Positions 25,085-35,208 of a stretch of 64,000 nucleotides of DNA are shown here, piece after piece. The notes beneath the pieces were generated by a model. That model was not told the DNA's origin. It was given only the letters and a program-made list of their open reading frames with translations, and did no database searches. A program made the translations under genes and the position numbers. Source of the stretch: Salinispora oceanensis (GTDB lineage: Bacteria > Actinomycetota > Actinomycetes > Mycobacteriales > Micromonosporaceae); assembly GCF_000383575.1 (NCBI RefSeq), contig NZ_KB911579.1, forward strand, positions 1,809,287 through 1,873,286, written 5' to 3'. How positions within the stretch are numbered: position 1 is the stretch's first letter; every line of letters starts with the position of its first letter.

Positions 25085-26944
25085 ATGTGCGGAATCGCCG
25101 GTTGGGCAGACTTCGGTGGCGAGATCTCCCACGACCCCGACGTGGCCCAGGCGATGGTCGCCACCCTCACCTGCCGAGGGCCGGACGGCCACGGGCTGTG
25201 GCTCGACAGGCAGGCAGCCATCGGGCACACCCGGATGAGTGTGATCGACCTCCGCGGCGGGCAGCAGCCGATGACTGCCGACGGGCAGGGCCGCACTCAC
25301 GCGGTGCTGACCTACTGCGGAGAGATCTACAACTTCCAGGAACTACGACGGGAACTGCAAGGACGAGGACATCGCTTCCGCACGCGCAGCGACACCGAGG
25401 TCGTGCTCCACTCCTGGCTCGAATGGGATACCCGGGCACCTGAACGACTAGAAGGAATGTTCGCGTTCGCGGTCTGGGAGCCGGCCCGGCACCGGCTCTT
25501 CCTGGCCCGCGACCGGCTGGGCGTAAAACCGCTCTACTATGCGCGGTGCGGCGATGCGTTTCTTTTCGGCTCCGAACCCAAGGCGATCCTGGCCCACCCG
25601 GCGGTGCCACGGCTGGTTGACGCCGACGGTCTTCGGGAAGTTTTCTCTGAGGCCCGCACCCCCGGCTCCGGAGTGTTCCGACACATCCGCGAGCTGCGGC
25701 CCGGCCACTGGATGGAGGTCCACCCGGACCGAGTGGAGCAACGCCGCTACTGGTCGTTGACCGCGACAGCACACCGGGACGACATCGAGACGACGGTCAA
25801 CACCATTCAACAGATGCTCGGCGGCATCGTCGCGCGGGAATTGGTTTCGGATGTCCCGGTAGCGATGCTACTCTCCGGCGGCCTTGACTCAAGCGCTCTC
25901 ACCGTGCTGGCCGCGAGAGCACGGCAGGCACACGGTGGTCCTCGAGTGCATTCGATCACCGCCAACTACCAGGGCTACAGCGAACACTTCCAGCCAGACC
26001 TCGTGCGCAGCGCCCCGGACGCGCCATACGCCCGCATGGTCGCCGAGCACGTCGGCGCGGACCACCTTGAACTGACTCTCAGTTCCGCCGACCTGATGAA
26101 CGCCGACTCCCGGCTCGCGTGCCTGCTCGCACAGGACGTACCCACCCCGTTCGGTGATATGGACACCTCGACCTATCTGACCTTCCGGGCTGTACGGGAG
26201 CACGCGAAGGTCGCGCTAACCGGGGAGAGTGCTGATGAGTTATTCGGCGGCTACAGCTGGATCCACCTGACCGATCTCGCAGAACAGCCGATGTTCCCCT
26301 GGGTGTCGTTCGAGCAGTGGCATCCCGGCACCCGCGACGGGCTGGGACGTGGACTGCTTGACCGGGGTCTGGCCACCAAGCTCGACATGGATGGGTACTA
26401 CGCCCAAGCGTACCAGCGGGCGCTTTCCGAGGTGCCGGTGCTCGACGGGGAGACGCCCGAGGAGCGTCGGATGCGCGAGATCTGCCACCTACAACTGACC
26501 CACTGGCTACCCATGCTGCTAGACCGTAACGATCGCCTCAGCATGGCCTCGGGGCTGGAGGTTCGTGTCCCATTCTGTGACCACCGCTTTGTCGAGTACA
26601 TGTTCAACGTCCCCTGGTCGCAGAAGACCTTTGACGGGCGGGAGAAAAGTCTGCTCCGAGCCGCTGTGGCGGACCTGCTGCCGGACGCCGTGCTGCAACG
26701 CCCGAAGAGCCCCTTCCCGGTCAATCAGGATCCGGCCTACACCCGTGCACTGCACGAGGCAGTGGCCGACACCCTAACCGACCCGAACAGCCCGGTCGCA
26801 CCCCTCATCGACCATGCCGCGGCACGGGCAATGACCGAGGAAACCAACGGGGGCGTCCAGGACTGGTTGTTCCGAATGAACTTCGAGATGGTCCTCCAGC
26901 TGAACTCGTGGCTGACCAGATATCGCGTTGACCTAGCTCTTTAG
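25085..26944 (+). CDS. Asparagine-synthetase-type glutamine amidotransferase
   Basis: A 619-residue glutamine-hydrolysing AsnB-like enzyme. The start is ATG 25085 because Cys2 (MCGIAGW) must be N-terminal: it is the glutaminase nucleophile. The N-terminal Ntn domain (to about residue 200) is followed by the synthetase domain with the pyrophosphate-binding loop LSGGLDSS (about 262-269) and TGESADELFGGY. In aromatic polyketide clusters such enzymes (e.g. FdmV in fredericamycin, LlpA in lysolipin) activate a polyketide carboxylate by adenylation and transfer ammonia, giving an amide that closes to a lactam. The same is inferred here. It is followed by the SCP2 gene, 51 bp downstream. Confidence 0.94.
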   Translation: MCGIAGWADFGGEISHDPDVAQAMVATLTCRGPDGHGLWLDRQAAIGHTRMSVIDLRGGQQPMTADGQGRTHAVLTYCGEIYNFQELRRELQGRGHRFRTRSDTEVVLHSWLEWDTRAPERLEGMFAFAVWEPARHRLFLARDRLGVKPLYYARCGDAFLFGSEPKAILAHPAVPRLVDADGLREVFSEARTPGSGVFRHIRELRPGHWMEVHPDRVEQRRYWSLTATAHRDDIETTVNTIQQMLGGIVARELVSDVPVAMLLSGGLDSSALTVLAARARQAHGGPRVHSITANYQGYSEHFQPDLVRSAPDAPYARMVAEHVGADHLELTLSSADLMNADSRLACLLAQDVPTPFGDMDTSTYLTFRAVREHAKVALTGESADELFGGYSWIHLTDLAEQPMFPWVSFEQWHPGTRDGLGRGLLDRGLATKLDMDGYYAQAYQRALSEVPVLDGETPEERRMREICHLQLTHWLPMLLDRNDRLSMASGLEVRVPFCDHRFVEYMFNVPWSQKTFDGREKSLLRAAVADLLPDAVLQRPKSPFPVNQDPAYTRALHEAVADTLTDPNSPVAPLIDHAAARAMTEETNGGVQDWLFRMNFEMVLQLNSWLTRYRVDLAL

Positions 26945-26995
26945 CGAACTGCCCGCCCGGATGGACGGACCGACCGACCGACCGAAGGAGAGCAC

Positions 26996-27430
26996 ATGAT
27001 TGACCAGGACGACCGACTCAAGCAGCTGTTCAACCTTGTCGAGACGGTCCCACACGATCAGCTCGCGGAGGCGCTCAACGCGCAGTCAGGTGGTGTCCCA
27101 GCCGCACTGGATCTGATCTTCGCCCTGCTGGCCTCCGAATTTAACCCGGCCAAGGCCAAGGGCAAAAAGGGCGTCTTTCAATTCGAGGTGCTGGCGCCAG
27201 ACGCCACCTACGAATACGTGGTCCACGTCGAGAACCACACGTGCCAATGGCAGCGTGGACGGGCGGAGGACCCGGACATCGCCATCGGCGTCAAGCTGCC
27301 CGACATGCTGCTGATGGGCATAGGAAAGCTTCCCGGCGCCAAGGCGTTTATGACCGGGAAACTGAAGATCCGGGGTAACCCATTGTTCGGCACCAAACTG
27401 GGCGACTGGTTCGATCATCCGCCTGTGTGA
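26996..27430 (+). CDS. SCP2 sterol-binding domain protein
   Basis: A 144-residue protein of the SCP2 fold. The family pattern is visible from the central strands to the C-terminal DPDIAIGVKLPDMLLMGIGK and FMTGKLKIRGNP. A GAAGGAGAG site precedes the ATG. SCP2 domains bind hydrophobic molecules in a tunnel; in a PKS cluster this could carry a lipophilic intermediate or the final product. The close spacing after the amidotransferase suggests co-expression and perhaps a shared substrate. A catalytic role is not indicated. Confidence 0.85.
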   Translation: MIDQDDRLKQLFNLVETVPHDQLAEALNAQSGGVPAALDLIFALLASEFNPAKAKGKKGVFQFEVLAPDATYEYVVHVENHTCQWQRGRAEDPDIAIGVKLPDMLLMGIGKLPGAKAFMTGKLKIRGNPLFGTKLGDWFDHPPV

Positions 27431-27433
27431 GGT

Positions 27434-28420
27434 TCATAAGGCGGTCGGCGCCGAGGCGCGAGCCCCAGCACCGCTGCTGTCCGTGGTAACCCCGCCGACC
27501 GGCGGACGGTGCGTCCCAGTAACGGGACGGCAGGACAACAGATGTATCGTACCGCCGAGCACGGCCAGCTCGAAAGAGACTGCTCCGCTGATCTCTTCCA
27601 CCAGCGCGTTGGCTAGGTCAGTCACCCACATCAACAGTGCGGGTGTAAGAGTGGGGGCGTTGCGCACCCGAGGCAGTACAGCCGCCGTCCGAGTGCCACC
27701 GTCCGCGGGGATTGTGGCGATCGGCTTAGTTGTTACGTGCTGACGCCGCACCGCGCCCGTGTGCTGGTCAAGCACGGTGGCATCTCGCCAGACGCCTTGG
27801 CCAAGATCCTCGTCGAGCCCGTGGCAGCTGAGTAGTCTGATCTCGCCTTGTTCCGGTTCGACGGTCCCTCGCACGGACACCTCCGCCGCGATGAAGTGTT
27901 GCAGCACCACGGCTAGGATCTGATCAGCAGGATCGCAGGATTCACGGGCGTTCGGAGTACCGACATCCCGGGCCGCGAGCGCCCCCAGCTCCAGTACCGT
28001 CTGGTCGCAAGTATCCGATGGGAGGTTGTGCCACACCGGCCCGACTTGCCGCATGCTGCCGTCAGGGCGGATCAGGCTGCCGCGAACGGTCAGCGGCTCA
28101 GCAAAACCTTCCAACCCGGCGGCAAGCACCCGCGTGACATCATCCGCGTCCGCCCAGCAGTCCATCCGGCCGCTAAGTACGAGCGTTGACGGGACATGCC
28201 ACCGCCGTCGCATTCGTCGCAGCGCGTCGATCTCCGCACTGTGCGGGTCAGGTAGATTCGACGAGCCGTCTAGCCAGCCGACCGACAGGGTGGGTGGCCG
28301 TTCCGATCGGGCCGGCTGCGACGTGTTGTTCCGGGCTGCGGAACATTGAGTTCCGGGCCCGACCTGATCAAATAGCGCCGCGCACCACCTATTCGATCTG
28401 AACATCTGCTCAACGTACAT
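27434..28420 (-). CDS. Divergent PEP/pyruvate-binding (PPDK N-terminal-like) protein
   Basis: A 328-residue protein of unclear function. Two regions resemble the ATP-grasp N-terminal domain of PEP synthases and rifampicin phosphotransferases: GLDEDLGQGVWRDATVLDQH, corresponding to the usual GLGExLVSGxVxPDxYVVDR, and a C-terminal FELAVLGGTIHLLSCRPVTG, corresponding to the usual VEWAxxxGxLxLLQxRPIT. The catalytic parts of full PEP synthases are absent, so it is either a stand-alone ATP-grasp domain or a degenerate one. The start is uncertain: ATG 28420 is used; TTG 28441 and ATG 28405 are alternatives, none with a strong ribosome site. It converges on the SCP2 gene with 3 bp between the stops. 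Confidence 0.6.
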   Translation of the reverse strand: MYVEQMFRSNRWCAALFDQVGPGTQCSAARNNTSQPARSERPPTLSVGWLDGSSNLPDPHSAEIDALRRMRRRWHVPSTLVLSGRMDCWADADDVTRVLAAGLEGFAEPLTVRGSLIRPDGSMRQVGPVWHNLPSDTCDQTVLELGALAARDVGTPNARESCDPADQILAVVLQHFIAAEVSVRGTVEPEQGEIRLLSCHGLDEDLGQGVWRDATVLDQHTGAVRRQHVTTKPIATIPADGGTRTAAVLPRVRNAPTLTPALLMWVTDLANALVEEISGAVSFELAVLGGTIHLLSCRPVTGTHRPPVGGVTTDSSGAGARASAPTAL

Positions 28421-28651
28421 ACCGTCGCCGCTGCTTGACAAGCCGGCAGGTTCAGCCGGTCACAGTATTTGATCTTGCCGCTTGCGTGGGACAGATTTCA
28501 CCGTGCGCCCAATGAAGTGATCTAAGCAACGCATAAGGGTAAATTAGTGCGAGACGGGTGCAGACGGCGAGTCGGGCGGGCGTGGACATAGACGTGGAGC
28601 CGTCGATAGGCACGTCCTTGCGACAGATCCGCGTCTTCGAGGGGGCTCCAC

Positions 28652-29395
28652 GTGATTACCTATCGTGCCATGGTCGACGTCCCCAGGGCCCGGGCGCCCG
28701 CACCGGCACGCGGGCGTTGACCTACTTCTACCAGGCGTAAATGGTGCTGGTCTGGTTCCGCAAGGCCGAGGACGTGGCCCGGCTCGGCGCGGGGTTCGAC
28801 GTGTCACGGGCGACCACCTACCGCTACCGCGACGATGGCATCGCTGTGCTCGCGGCCCAGGCGCCGGATCTGCACACCACTCTGCGGGGGTGGCCGACGA
28901 CGGCTGGTCCCATCTCATCGCGGACAGGAACTCTTCTACTGTGACTGACTCGCCGAGACCAGCTTCTCGGTGAAGGGCGAGGTGATCGACGCCTGCCGTT
29001 CCGGGAAGCACCGCCTTCGGCGCGAACGGCCATACACCCCGATAGTCTACAAAACTGAACATCCGAGGCGCTACTCGGGCACCTGCACGACACCCGTAGC
29101 GCCCGCGAGTTGGGCATCACCGCCGCGCCGAACTGGTCCGCAACCGAGCTTGATTTTCCAACCCTGGCCGATTCCGGCTACGAAAGCGCAGGCCACGGCA
29201 TCAAGACTCCGACCAACAGCCGCCTGGGGCAGCCGGCTCGCGCCCGACAACCGCGCCTACAGCCGGCTGCTGCGCGGCCTACGCTGGCGGAGCGGTCGCG
29301 GCTTCGCTTGCGCGGAAAGGCTCAGTGTGCATGGACCCGTGCCATGCACTGATCAACCCGTAGCCCTTAGTCCTGTCTTCTTACCTCGGCAATAG
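28652..29395 (+). pseudogene. IS5-family transposase remnant
   Basis: A decayed DDE transposase. Readable fragments in different frames follow the order of an intact IS5-type protein: VITYRAMVDVP at the start, then FRKAEDVARLGAGFDVSRAT and TYRYRDDGIAVLAAQAPDLH (28745-28880), SVKGEVIDACRSGKH (near 28970), ATELDFPTLADSGYESAGHG (near 29140-29200), then LAPDNRAY and LLRGLRW-like pieces (near 29245-29290). At least three frameshifts and an in-frame stop separate them. It stands between the PPDK-like gene and the SARP regulator. Confidence 0.78.
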
Positions 29396-29467
29396 CCATG
29401 ATCAACCACGGACTACGAGCATGATCAATCAGGATCAATACAGGCCGACTCCAGGTTAAAAGATCAA

Positions 29468-31363
29468 TCAGGTACGTGTGACGCCCTCTTGAGAGGCGGC
29501 GACCGTACGTCGCGCTCCAGGCCGGGGTAGCTCGCTGACCGACGCCAGCGGACGATCGATCTCGAGAAAGACACGCTGCGTCATCATCCGGACGGCCGGG
29601 TCGATCCGATATACGAATATCCTACCCTCTTCCCTCTCCGAATCCACACTGGCTAGCTGCACCTCAACTAGCCTTTCCAATGCGGATTCGGCGGTGACCG
29701 GGTCAGCGTTGAGCATCTCAGCAGCTGAGTCCACAGTCAACGGCTCTTGCGCCTGCAACACGAGCCGGCGGCAAATCGCGGCCTCTGCCTGGGGTAGTAG
29801 CCTGTAACGCGCTGACACGCTAGCGACAACATCGAGTTCGGACTCTGTCCCGGCAGCCGCCCATCCTCCGCCGGAGTCGAGTCGGTCAGTCAGATGGCGA
29901 ATCTGCCAATGCGGGCGCAGCACTAGCCGGGCTGCCGCCGAGCGCAGGGCCAGCGGCAAGCCACCACAGATCCGCACCAGTTGCCGGGCGGACTCCAAGT
30001 CCCGATCGACGCGGCTTTGTCCGGCGACAGTGGCGAGCAGTTGCAGGCCGGCCTCCTCGGATAGCGGGGCGAGTTCAACCATCGCGCCCGCCGCAGGGAC
30101 ATCCAGTCGGCGGAGTCCGGCAATTAGGGTGGCGCAACCCGCGCCGCTCGGCAGCAGTGGCCCGAGCTGTTCGGCGTGCGACATGTGGTCGAGTACCACC
30201 AGCGCCCGGCGTCGCGCGGTCCAGCCACGGAACATCGCGGCCCGGGCAGCCATCCCCTCCGGGATGCGACTGGCCGGCACGCCGGTCGCTTGCAGGAACC
30301 CGGCGAGAACCTCACCGGGTTTGGTGTTCGGATCACTGAAGCTGGCATAGAACTGGCCGTCGGGAAACTCACCTTGGACGCTATGGGCGGCGTGCACACA
30401 GAATGCGGAGCTGCCGACGCCAGGCGGGCCGGTCACCGAGAGCGTGGCTGGGCTTTGTCGCTTTCGGTCGGTCAAGAACTTTACCAGGTACACAAGTTCC
30501 CGCTCACGGCCGACGATGGGGACGTCGGGAGGCAGCTGGGCTGGAGGATCGATGGCCCGCACCGCCTCACCACCGAGAACGCCGTTGGGGTGCGCCAGGC
30601 CGGGATCGGCGGCGAGCACCGCTCGATGCAGACGTTGCAGCTCCGGCCCTGGCTCAAGGCCGAACTCTTCGATTAGTGCCTGCCGTACCCGGCGGAACAC
30701 CCCGAGCGCCTCGGAACGGCGGCCTACTCGATAGAGCGCGATCATCAGCCTGGCATGCAGGTTTTCGTGGGTGGGGCTGCGGGCAACGTGGGCGCTCAGC
30801 TCGCTGATGAGTTCGGTGTGCCGGCCGAGTTGGAGGTCGGCGTCGAGTCGCGCCTCGAGAACGCTGTTTCGAAGTTCCTCGAGCCGCACGACATCTCCAC
30901 GCAGGACCGGCCCAACCTGGACATCGGAGAGAACGGGCCCACGCCACAGCGCTAGCGCCTCGTGCAGGGTCTCTGCGGCGGCCTCGACGTGCCCCCGGGC
31001 GAGCGCCTCCCGGCCATGCCGCGCCAATTCCTCGAAGTGACGGACGTCTAAGGCCTCCGGGGGCAGTTCGAGCAGGTAGCCACTGGGCCGGGTGCGCAGC
31101 AGTACACCCGATGTCGACCCGTCCCGTCCCGCACTCCGATCGAGCAGCTTGCGCAACTGGTAGATGTAGGTCTGCAGGGTGGTCTGCCAACTCGACGGAG
31201 GGCAATCCTCCCACAGCTCGTCGGCGAGCTGACGGGTCTGCACGAGGCTGTCGGCCCGCGCGGCGAGAAGAGCGAGCACCCGGCGCAGCTTGGGCGCCGA
31301 AGGCGTGATCCTGGTGCCGCCATTGGTCACCTCAAGTGTTCCGAGCATTCGAAACCGCGTCAT
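29468..31363 (-). CDS. SARP/AfsR-type regulator with degenerate NB-ARC domain
   Basis: A 631-residue pathway regulator. Residues 1-95 form an OmpR-type winged-helix domain (MTRFRMLGTLEVTNGG, LADELWEDCPP), about 100-250 a BTAD domain (LHEALALWRGPVLSDV, EFGLEPGPELQRLHRAVL) and about 285-560 an NB-ARC ATPase domain (VGRERELVYLVKFL). The Walker A motif reads TGPPGVGSSAF: the invariant Lys is replaced by Ser. The chosen start ATG 31363 follows GGAGGTGC; the frame is open 15 codons further up. It probably activates cluster transcription. It is divergent from the DHA2 transporter, with a 153-bp shared region. Confidence 0.9.
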   Translation of the reverse strand: MTRFRMLGTLEVTNGGTRITPSAPKLRRVLALLAARADSLVQTRQLADELWEDCPPSSWQTTLQTYIYQLRKLLDRSAGRDGSTSGVLLRTRPSGYLLELPPEALDVRHFEELARHGREALARGHVEAAAETLHEALALWRGPVLSDVQVGPVLRGDVVRLEELRNSVLEARLDADLQLGRHTELISELSAHVARSPTHENLHARLMIALYRVGRRSEALGVFRRVRQALIEEFGLEPGPELQRLHRAVLAADPGLAHPNGVLGGEAVRAIDPPAQLPPDVPIVGRERELVYLVKFLTDRKRQSPATLSVTGPPGVGSSAFCVHAAHSVQGEFPDGQFYASFSDPNTKPGEVLAGFLQATGVPASRIPEGMAARAAMFRGWTARRRALVVLDHMSHAEQLGPLLPSGAGCATLIAGLRRLDVPAAGAMVELAPLSEEAGLQLLATVAGQSRVDRDLESARQLVRICGGLPLALRSAAARLVLRPHWQIRHLTDRLDSGGGWAAAGTESELDVVASVSARYRLLPQAEAAICRRLVLQAQEPLTVDSAAEMLNADPVTAESALERLVEVQLASVDSEREEGRIFVYRIDPAVRMMTQRVFLEIDRPLASVSELPRPGARRTVAASQEGVTRT

Positions 31364-31516
31364 GGGGGGTGCACCTCCGTGATCTGGCGTCCGCCCCTTA
31401 AGGGGCACCGATCAATGTAGTGGACCATCTCATGCGGTGGGGGGGGATAGTGTCATCCAATTACATGTGCTAGCCGCATACACATCGAAACCCGACCCAC
31501 TACGTTGGGAGACCTC

Positions 31517-33109
31517 GTGAGCAGCCAAGCCCGGACGGCGGACGACATGTCGCCACCACTTAGCCGTGATGTGCGTCTCGTGCTCGCCGCACTGCTGCTT
31601 TGCACCTTGATTTCTATGCTGGACCAGGCGATAATCGCGACGGCCGGCCCGACAGTAGTGGATGAGCTGGGCGGATTGTCCGACTACGCCTGGGTTTTCA
31701 CTGCTTACATGCTGGCTTTCAGCATCACCATGCCCGTGTACGGCAAACTTGGGGACCTCTTCGGTCGGAAGCCCGTCTACCTGGTAGGTCTCGCGCTGTT
31801 CCTGGGCGGCTCGATCGCCTGCGGCGCAGCCCAGTCCATGGGGCAGCTGATCGCCTTCCGGACGCTGCAGGGCCTGGGGGGCGGCGGCCTAGTCGTGGTG
31901 GGCATGGCGATCCTTGGTGACCTGCTGGCACCCCGCCTGCGAGCCCGGTACCAAGCGTGGTTCGCCGCGGTATTCACCCTGGCCAACCTGGCGGGTCCGT
32001 CGATCGGCGGAGTAATCACTGATCAGCTCGGCTGGCGTTGGGTGTTCTTCGTCAACGTCCCGATCGGTCTCGTTGCCATAGCGCTGCTCGGGTTCTTCTT
32101 GCAAGCCACCCGCCCCACCGGGCGGCCACGCATCGACTATGCCGGCATCGTGCTCCTCAGCGGCTTCGCGGTCACCACCGTCCTGGTCAGCACCTGGGGT
32201 GGAACCCGGTACGCCTGGAACTCGTCGATGATCGTCGGGCTCGGGGCACTCGCGACGCTGCTGCTGATCGCCTGGTTCTTGGTCGAGGTAAGGGTTGCGG
32301 AGCCCCTCATCCCGCTGCGGCTGTTCCGGAACCGCAACTACACGGTGTCGGTTGTGGTGGCCTTCGCCGGAAGTATCGCGTTCTTCGGCGGCATCAACTT
32401 CATCCCGTTATTCTTCCAACTCGTCGCCGGGGCGAGCCCGACAGCGACTGGCCTACTGTTCCTGCCCGCCATGGTCTGCGTGGCGATCGCTTCGCTGATA
32501 GCCGGGCAGGTTATCGGCAAGACCGGGCGCTACCGGTGGTTTCCCGTGGCCAGCATGGCCACCGCACTTGTCGGCATGGCGTTGCTCTCCACGATGAACA
32601 GCGACACGCCTCAACTGCTGGCCGCTGGCTACCTCGCCCTGGTCGGCTTCGGTATCGGCCTGTCCCAACAGGTCGTGACGCTGATCGCGCAAACGGCCGC
32701 GCCGCCGGCGAACCTCGGTGTGGCCACCTCGACCGTTGGCTTCCTGCGCAACATGGGGGTGGCCGCCGGAGCTGCAGCTTTCGGCGCGATCACCAACGGT
32801 CGGCTGGCTGAGGAGCTTTCCCGGCGACTACCCACCGAAGAGGCCGCTCGATTGGGGAAAGGTTCACTAACTCAGGAATCGGTCGCTACACTGCCTACTG
32901 CGGTGCAGCAGGCGGTGGCCCACTCCTACGCGACGGCGCTGACAACGGCCTTCCGCTGGACGATTCCGGTACTGCTCCTCGGCCTCCTGGCCGCGCTGCT
33001 ACTAAAAAATCGGCCACTGCGGCCTCGAGGTGCACCGGAGACAGGCGCGCACCGCCCGCCGACCGCCGACGTGCATCATCCAGGTCCGGTCGTAGAACGC
33101 TCCGGCTGA
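31517..33109 (+). CDS. DHA2-family (EmrB/QacA-like) drug exporter
   Basis: A 530-residue major facilitator protein with 14 hydrophobic helices. Signature parts are SMLDQAIIATAGPTVVDELG (motif D-like in helix 1), GKLGDLFGRKPVY (motif A) and GPSIGGVITDQLGWRWVFFV (motif C). The GTG at 31517 follows GGGAG; a TTG 12 bases upstream is possible. This family exports antibiotics and cationic drugs, so it is the probable self-resistance exporter of the polyketide. It is divergent from the SARP gene and precedes the acetyl-CoA carboxylase operon. Confidence 0.92.
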   Translation: MSSQARTADDMSPPLSRDVRLVLAALLLCTLISMLDQAIIATAGPTVVDELGGLSDYAWVFTAYMLAFSITMPVYGKLGDLFGRKPVYLVGLALFLGGSIACGAAQSMGQLIAFRTLQGLGGGGLVVVGMAILGDLLAPRLRARYQAWFAAVFTLANLAGPSIGGVITDQLGWRWVFFVNVPIGLVAIALLGFFLQATRPTGRPRIDYAGIVLLSGFAVTTVLVSTWGGTRYAWNSSMIVGLGALATLLLIAWFLVEVRVAEPLIPLRLFRNRNYTVSVVVAFAGSIAFFGGINFIPLFFQLVAGASPTATGLLFLPAMVCVAIASLIAGQVIGKTGRYRWFPVASMATALVGMALLSTMNSDTPQLLAAGYLALVGFGIGLSQQVVTLIAQTAAPPANLGVATSTVGFLRNMGVAAGAAAFGAITNGRLAEELSRRLPTEEAARLGKGSLTQESVATLPTAVQQAVAHSYATALTTAFRWTIPVLLLGLLAALLLKNRPLRPRGAPETGAHRPPTADVHHPGPVVERSG

Positions 33110-33493
33110 CGCCCCCAACTTCCACAGGCATCGATCGCCCTGGCCTGGTGCGTCCACTAGCCCATTTCCAGGCTGTCCAGAGGGCCTCTAGCGGTCCTTG
33201 AGGCGAGTTGACCACTATCAATCAGGTGAGTCCCCTAGGTGCTTTCCCTCGACCGAGCGACAACGCCCGGCCCCGGCCAGAAGCCCTACCGCGTTGGTCC
33301 CGGCTTCGTCAACGGATACGTCCGTGGCTTCCGGGCGTCGAGGAGTGGCTAGCGGTGACCATTGCCTGCAGCCCCGTGCTGCCATGCGTCAGTTTGACGC
33401 CCCTGTTCACTGGTCAGCGATCTCCCGCATCACCGACCGCCGGACAGGGACGGACCCGCCCGGGACACGGGCGCAGCGATGGAAGGGCGACCG
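33110..33493. other. Gene-poor interval before the acetyl-CoA carboxylase operon
   Basis: A 384-bp stretch in which the short open frames (for example 33198-33497) have no ribosome site and no family resemblance. It probably contains the promoter of the AccDA-BCCP-BC operon. No clear operator or hairpin was noticed. Confidence 0.4.
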
Positions 33494-35191
33494 ATGACTG
33501 AAGCTGCACTCCGGTCCATCAACGCGGACCCGGGATGGACGGCCTGCGCCCATTGCCGGAACCTGCTCTACCGCAAGCGGTGGATGCGTGACCTGTACGT
33601 GTGCCCCGACTGCGGGGCGCACGCCCGAGTCACCGCGCCGGACAGGGTGGACCAGCTGCTGGACTGCGACGGCCGGGAGTCGATCGATGCCGGAACCGGG
33701 CTGGTCGACCCCCTCGGCTTCACCGATGTCCGCCCCTATCCCGAACGGCTGACCGAGGCCCGGGCGCGGACTAGATTAGACGAGGCGGTGATGTGCCTGC
33801 GGGGCAGGATCGACGGCCGTCCGGTGGTGCTGGGGGTGATGGACTTCCGCTTCCTCGGCGGCAGTCTCGGTGCCGGCGTCGGGGAGCGGGTCACCAGGGC
33901 CGCCGAGGCGGCCCTGCACGACCGGGTCCCATTGATACTAGTCACCGCATCGGGGGGCGCGCGGATGCAGGAAGGCGCGTTGGCCCTGATGCAGATGGCC
34001 AAGACCAGCCAGGCGCTGGCACAACTCGACGACGCGGGGGTACTGACGGTCTGCGTGGTCACCGACCCTACCTACGGCGGCGTCGCCGCGTCGTTCGCCA
34101 GCCTCGCTGATGTGATCCTGGCGGAGCCAGGTGCGCGGTTGGGTTTCGCCGGGCCCCGGGTCATCGAACAAACGATCCGCCGCTCGCTGCCGGCCGGGTT
34201 CCAATCCGCGGAGTTCCTGCTCGAACGGGGCCTCATCGACGCCGTGGTGCCGCGGGACCAGCTGGCCGCCACCCTCGGTCGGTTGATCGACACGGCGGGC
34301 CACGGCCGGGGCCTCCCCGGCGGCGTGGGCTGGCTGGCCGCGACCAGTGCGGATAACAAGCTGCCGCCCGTCGTGCGCGATCCCGGGGCGCTCGCCCCCA
34401 GCGACCCCTGGCAGACCGTGCAATGGGCCCGGCACCCGGAGCGACCAACCACCCTGGACTACCTCAGGTACCTCAGCGACAGCTTCGTTGAACTGCGCGG
34501 TGACCGCACCGGCCAGGACTGTCCTGCGGTCGTCGGCGGGCTGTGTCGGCTGGACGGGCGGCCGGTGATGGTGATCGGCAACCAGAAGGGACACAACACC
34601 CGGGAACTAGTCAGCCGAAACTTCGGCATGCCCAGCCCGGCCGGCTACCGCAAGGCAGCACGGCTGATGCGACTTGCCGAGAAGTTGGGCCTCCCCGTGG
34701 TCACCCTGATCGATACCCCGGGAGCAGATCCGGGGCCAGAGGCGGAGGAACAGGGCCAATCGGTCGCTATCGCAGAAAACCTACGGCTGATGGCCCGCCT
34801 GGCAGTGCCGGTAATCGCAGTGGTGACCGGAGAAGGCGGCAGCGGAGGCGCGCTCGCTCTTGGCGTGGCCGACCGTGTCTACCTACTCGAGCACGCGATC
34901 TACTCGGTGATCAGCCCCGAGGGGTGCGCGGCCATCCTGTGGCAGCGCCCCAATGAGGCAGCCAAGGCCGCGGCGGCCCTCCGGCTCACCGCCCGGGAAC
35001 TGCTCGACCTGAGGGTCGCCGATGGCGTGATAATCGAGCCGAAAGGCGGCGCGCACGCCGATCACCTCCAGGCTGCTGAGGCACTGCGACTCACAATCGG
35101 CGAGGAGTTGGGCCAACTCGAACGGCTGCGGCCCGAAGAACTCGTACGGCAACGGCGGCAACGGTATCGCCGGTTCGGCACACCGGCCTGA
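33494..35191 (+). CDS. Fused acetyl-CoA carboxylase carboxyltransferase (beta-alpha)
   Basis: A 565-residue carboxyltransferase with both subunits in one chain. The N-terminal half is AccD-like: a zinc ribbon with CAHC and CPDC, then [19 protein letters not shown]. The C-terminal half (from about residue 285) is AccA-like: [36 protein letters not shown] and [20 protein letters not shown]. It transfers CO2 from biotin to acetyl-CoA to give malonyl-CoA. The chosen start ATG 33494 has GGAAGGG upstream; ATG 33479 is possible. Fused AccDA genes are common in aromatic type II PKS clusters as a dedicated malonyl-CoA supply. Confidence 0.92.
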   Translation: MTEAALRSINADPGWTACAHCRNLLYRKRWMRDLYVCPDCGAHARVTAPDRVDQLLDCDGRESIDAGTGLVDPLGFTDVRPYPERLTEARARTRLDEAVMCLRGRIDGRPVVLGVMDFRFLGGSLGAGVGERVTRAAEAALHDRVPLILVTASGGARMQEGALALMQMAKTSQALAQLDDAGVLTVCVVTDPTYGGVAASFASLADVILAEPGARLGFAGPRVIEQTIRRSLPAGFQSAEFLLERGLIDAVVPRDQLAATLGRLIDTAGHGRGLPGGVGWLAATSADNKLPPVVRDPGALAPSDPWQTVQWARHPERPTTLDYLRYLSDSFVELRGDRTGQDCPAVVGGLCRLDGRPVMVIGNQKGHNTRELVSRNFGMPSPAGYRKAARLMRLAEKLGLPVVTLIDTPGADPGPEAEEQGQSVAIAENLRLMARLAVPVIAVVTGEGGSGGALALGVADRVYLLEHAIYSVISPEGCAAILWQRPNEAAKAAAALRLTARELLDLRVADGVIIEPKGGAHADHLQAAEALRLTIGEELGQLERLRPEELVRQRRQRYRRFGTPA

Positions 35192-35208
35192 GGCAGAGGG
35201 GGAGACCG

